Assembly: GCA_025453415.1 (NCBI GenBank)
Contig: JALOQL010000051.1
Coordinates: forward strand, 1 to 7,507
From: Minisyncoccota bacterium
Lineage (GTDB): Bacteria; Patescibacteriota; Minisyncoccia; Minisyncoccales; UBA5738
Direction of reading: 5' to 3'
Length of the DNA: 7,507 bases
The notes under the pieces are model-generated. The model had not been told where the DNA came from. It made no database searches and saw nothing but the letters and a program-made list of their open reading frames with translations. Below, in pieces: positions 6,878-7,507 of the stretch; position 1 is the first letter of the stretch; each line of letters starts with the position of its first letter. The position numbers were made by a program, and so were the translations under genes.

Positions 6878-7147
6878 TCCGATGTGGCGCAATGGTAGCG
6901 CGGCTCGCTGTGAAGCATATCGCAGCCTTTGGCGGTAACGCCAGAGTGAAAATTCCGGGATAACGGTGAAGCCGTAAAATTAGACTTATCTAATTAGGTA
7001 ATACCGTGGGAACCCCGCCTTGGCGGGGAGCGCCGTAGAGACTAGATACCGGAACATCCCCATGGGATGATGATATAGTCCACGCTTCGTGGAAACACGG
7101 GGACAAGTGTAACGAGAAGGTTGTAGGTTCGAATCCTACCATCGGAG
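6878..7147 (+). tRNA. tRNA-Asn(GUU), interrupted by a group I intron
   Basis: Exons are 6878-6911 and 7110-7147, giving a 72-nt mature tRNA. The acceptor stem TCCGATG pairs with CATCGGA (7140-7146), and the discriminator is G (7147). The D arm is GCGC-AATGGTA-GCGC (6887-6901). The anticodon stem CTCG (6904-6907) pairs with CGAG (7113-7116); the outermost pair is a G-A mismatch (6903/7117). The spliced loop is CTGTTAA with anticodon GTT. The variable loop is AGGTT, and the T arm is GTAGG-TTCGAAT-CCTAC (7123-7139). U1-A72, G73 and the loop CTGTTAA are features of bacterial tRNA-Asn as I recall it. CCA is not encoded (GCTT follows), so it must be added by tRNA nucleotidyltransferase. A promoter lies upstream and a terminator 21 bp downstream. 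Confidence 0.93.
6912..7109 (+). ncRNA. Group I self-splicing intron in the tRNA-Asn anticodon
   Basis: A 198-nt intron with no ORF of its own. P1 is exon GCTGT (6907-6911) with guide GCAGC (6922-6926), placing a U-G wobble at the 5' splice site. P2 is 6927-6934/6939-6946 with a GUAA tetraloop. P3 is TTCCGG 6953-6958/CCGGAA 7049-7054. P4 is 6963-6968/7002-7007, with AA joiners on both sides of P5 (6969-6970 and 7000-7001). P5 is 6971-6973/6997-6999, capped by 6978-6983/6990-6995. P6 is 7008-7009/7033-7034 plus stem 7013-7018/7023-7028. P7 is GACTA 7040-7044/TAGTC 7076-7080. P8 is 7055-7060/7064-7069, and J8/7 is ATGATA. P9 is 7081-7084/7088-7091. The last base is G7109. The fold resembles the small tRNA introns of subgroup IC3. 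Confidence 0.93.
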
Positions 7148-7168
7148 CTTAGTAGTCGAAATTCATTA

Positions 7169-7192
7169 AAAACACCGCTTTTGCGGTGTTTT
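7169..7192 (+). terminator. Intrinsic terminator of the tRNA-Asn gene
   Basis: AAAACACCGC (7169-7178) pairs perfectly with GCGGTGTTTT (7183-7192) around a TTTT loop. It starts 21 bp after the tRNA 3' end. The A and T runs make it symmetric. Confidence 0.88.
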
Positions 7193-7399
7193 GCGTTCAA
7201 TTGCTGTAAAAGGCAGAGATTTGACCACGGGACGATGATTTCGGAGGGTTTAACATTCTATTTTCACGAAGGTTAGGCCATTTAACGCCATATTAACCGC
7301 CGGTATGGGAAAATTAAAATCACATATTAATTCGTGGCTATGATCCGGGGTCGTGCGGCAAACGGCGGCACGGCGCGATCTTGCTTACGTAACCATATT
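7193..7399. other. Intergenic region without a convincing gene
   Basis: About 207 bp between the tRNA terminator and the next start. The longest plus-strand ATG reading frame I noticed is 13 codons (7235-7276). A near-duplicate, GCCATTTAAC then GCCATATTAAC, lies at 7277-7297. A GC-rich stretch at 7344-7379 contains GTGC and GCAC, which could pair weakly. TATGAT at 7339-7344 is a possible -10 box for the gene starting at 7400, but no good -35 is seen. It may hold the promoter and a leader for that gene. Confidence 0.4.
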
Positions 7400-7507
7400 A
7401 TGGACGACAAAACCAAGCAAGCGATCGACAAGAATCTAAAAGAAACAAAGGAAAAATGGGAAAAGAAAGAAGTAAAGATGGATGAAGACGGAAAGAAAAT
7501 AAACGAA
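7400..7507 (+). CDS. Charged hypothetical protein (5' end only)
   Basis: An open frame begins with ATG at 7400 and is still open at the end of the window after 36 codons. The visible residues begin MDDKTKQAIDKNLKETKEKW and are extremely rich in Lys, Glu and Asp, with one Trp, consistent with a helical or coiled-coil N-terminus. I do not recognise the family. The start is the only ATG in this frame before codon 27, it has no Shine-Dalgarno, and it overlaps TATTAT. The coding call rests on the uninterrupted frame and gene-like spacing after the tRNA terminator. Confidence 0.55.
   Translation, partial: MDDKTKQAIDKNLKETKEKWEKKEVKMDEDGKKINE

Noticed and set aside
6878..6918. tRNA-His(GUG) from the unspliced anticodon loop CTGTGAA
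   Set aside because: The bases that follow cannot pair with the anticodon stem, and the 3' half of the tRNA lies 198 nt downstream after a complete group I fold.
7235..7276. A 13-codon frame after the tRNA terminator
   Set aside because: It is too short, with no ribosome binding site, promoter or recognisable peptide.

Overview
The window most likely comes from a Patescibacteria (Candidate Phyla Radiation) genome. The signs are a DUF5652-type small membrane protein, a four-helix-bundle ORF embedded in AT-rich repeats, a zinc-ribbon/pilin-like membrane protein, starts without a clear Shine-Dalgarno sequence, and a group I intron in a tRNA gene. This assignment rests on recalled family and sequence style, not on a search.

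Left part (1-928): the 3' end of a DUF5652-like gene with an intrinsic terminator, then a long nested palindrome, then a leftward YfcE/MJ0936-type metallophosphoesterase. A 139-bp divergent intergenic region separates it from dnaG. Centre (928-3968): dnaG (primase) and rpoD (primary sigma factor), co-directional and 41 bp apart. They form the core of the macromolecular synthesis operon; rpsU is not present. Next (3975-4402) is a four-helix-bundle ORF bracketed by a perfect 20-bp inverted repeat, which looks like a small inserted cassette. It is followed by a P-loop (d)CMP-kinase-like gene and a CofE-like (F420-0:glutamate ligase family) gene, ending at a bidirectional terminator shared with a convergent gene. 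That gene (5807-6703, minus strand) encodes a zinc ribbon, several membrane helices and a type IV pilin-like exported domain.

Right part (6704-7507): a promoter with a 17-nt spacer drives a tRNA gene split in the anticodon by a 198-nt, ORF-less group I intron. P1 to P9 can be drawn base by base. The splice sites they imply give tRNA-Asn(GUU), cut between U35 and U36. A terminator follows, then about 207 bp with no convincing gene, and the start of a very charged hypothetical protein that runs off the window.

Functionally the window mixes replication initiation (DnaG), transcription (RpoD), translation (tRNA-Asn), nucleotide metabolism and envelope functions. The most notable elements are the intron-bearing tRNA, the inverted-repeat-flanked four-helix-bundle cassette and the nested palindrome. 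I did not find a larger multi-gene defence or mobile system.
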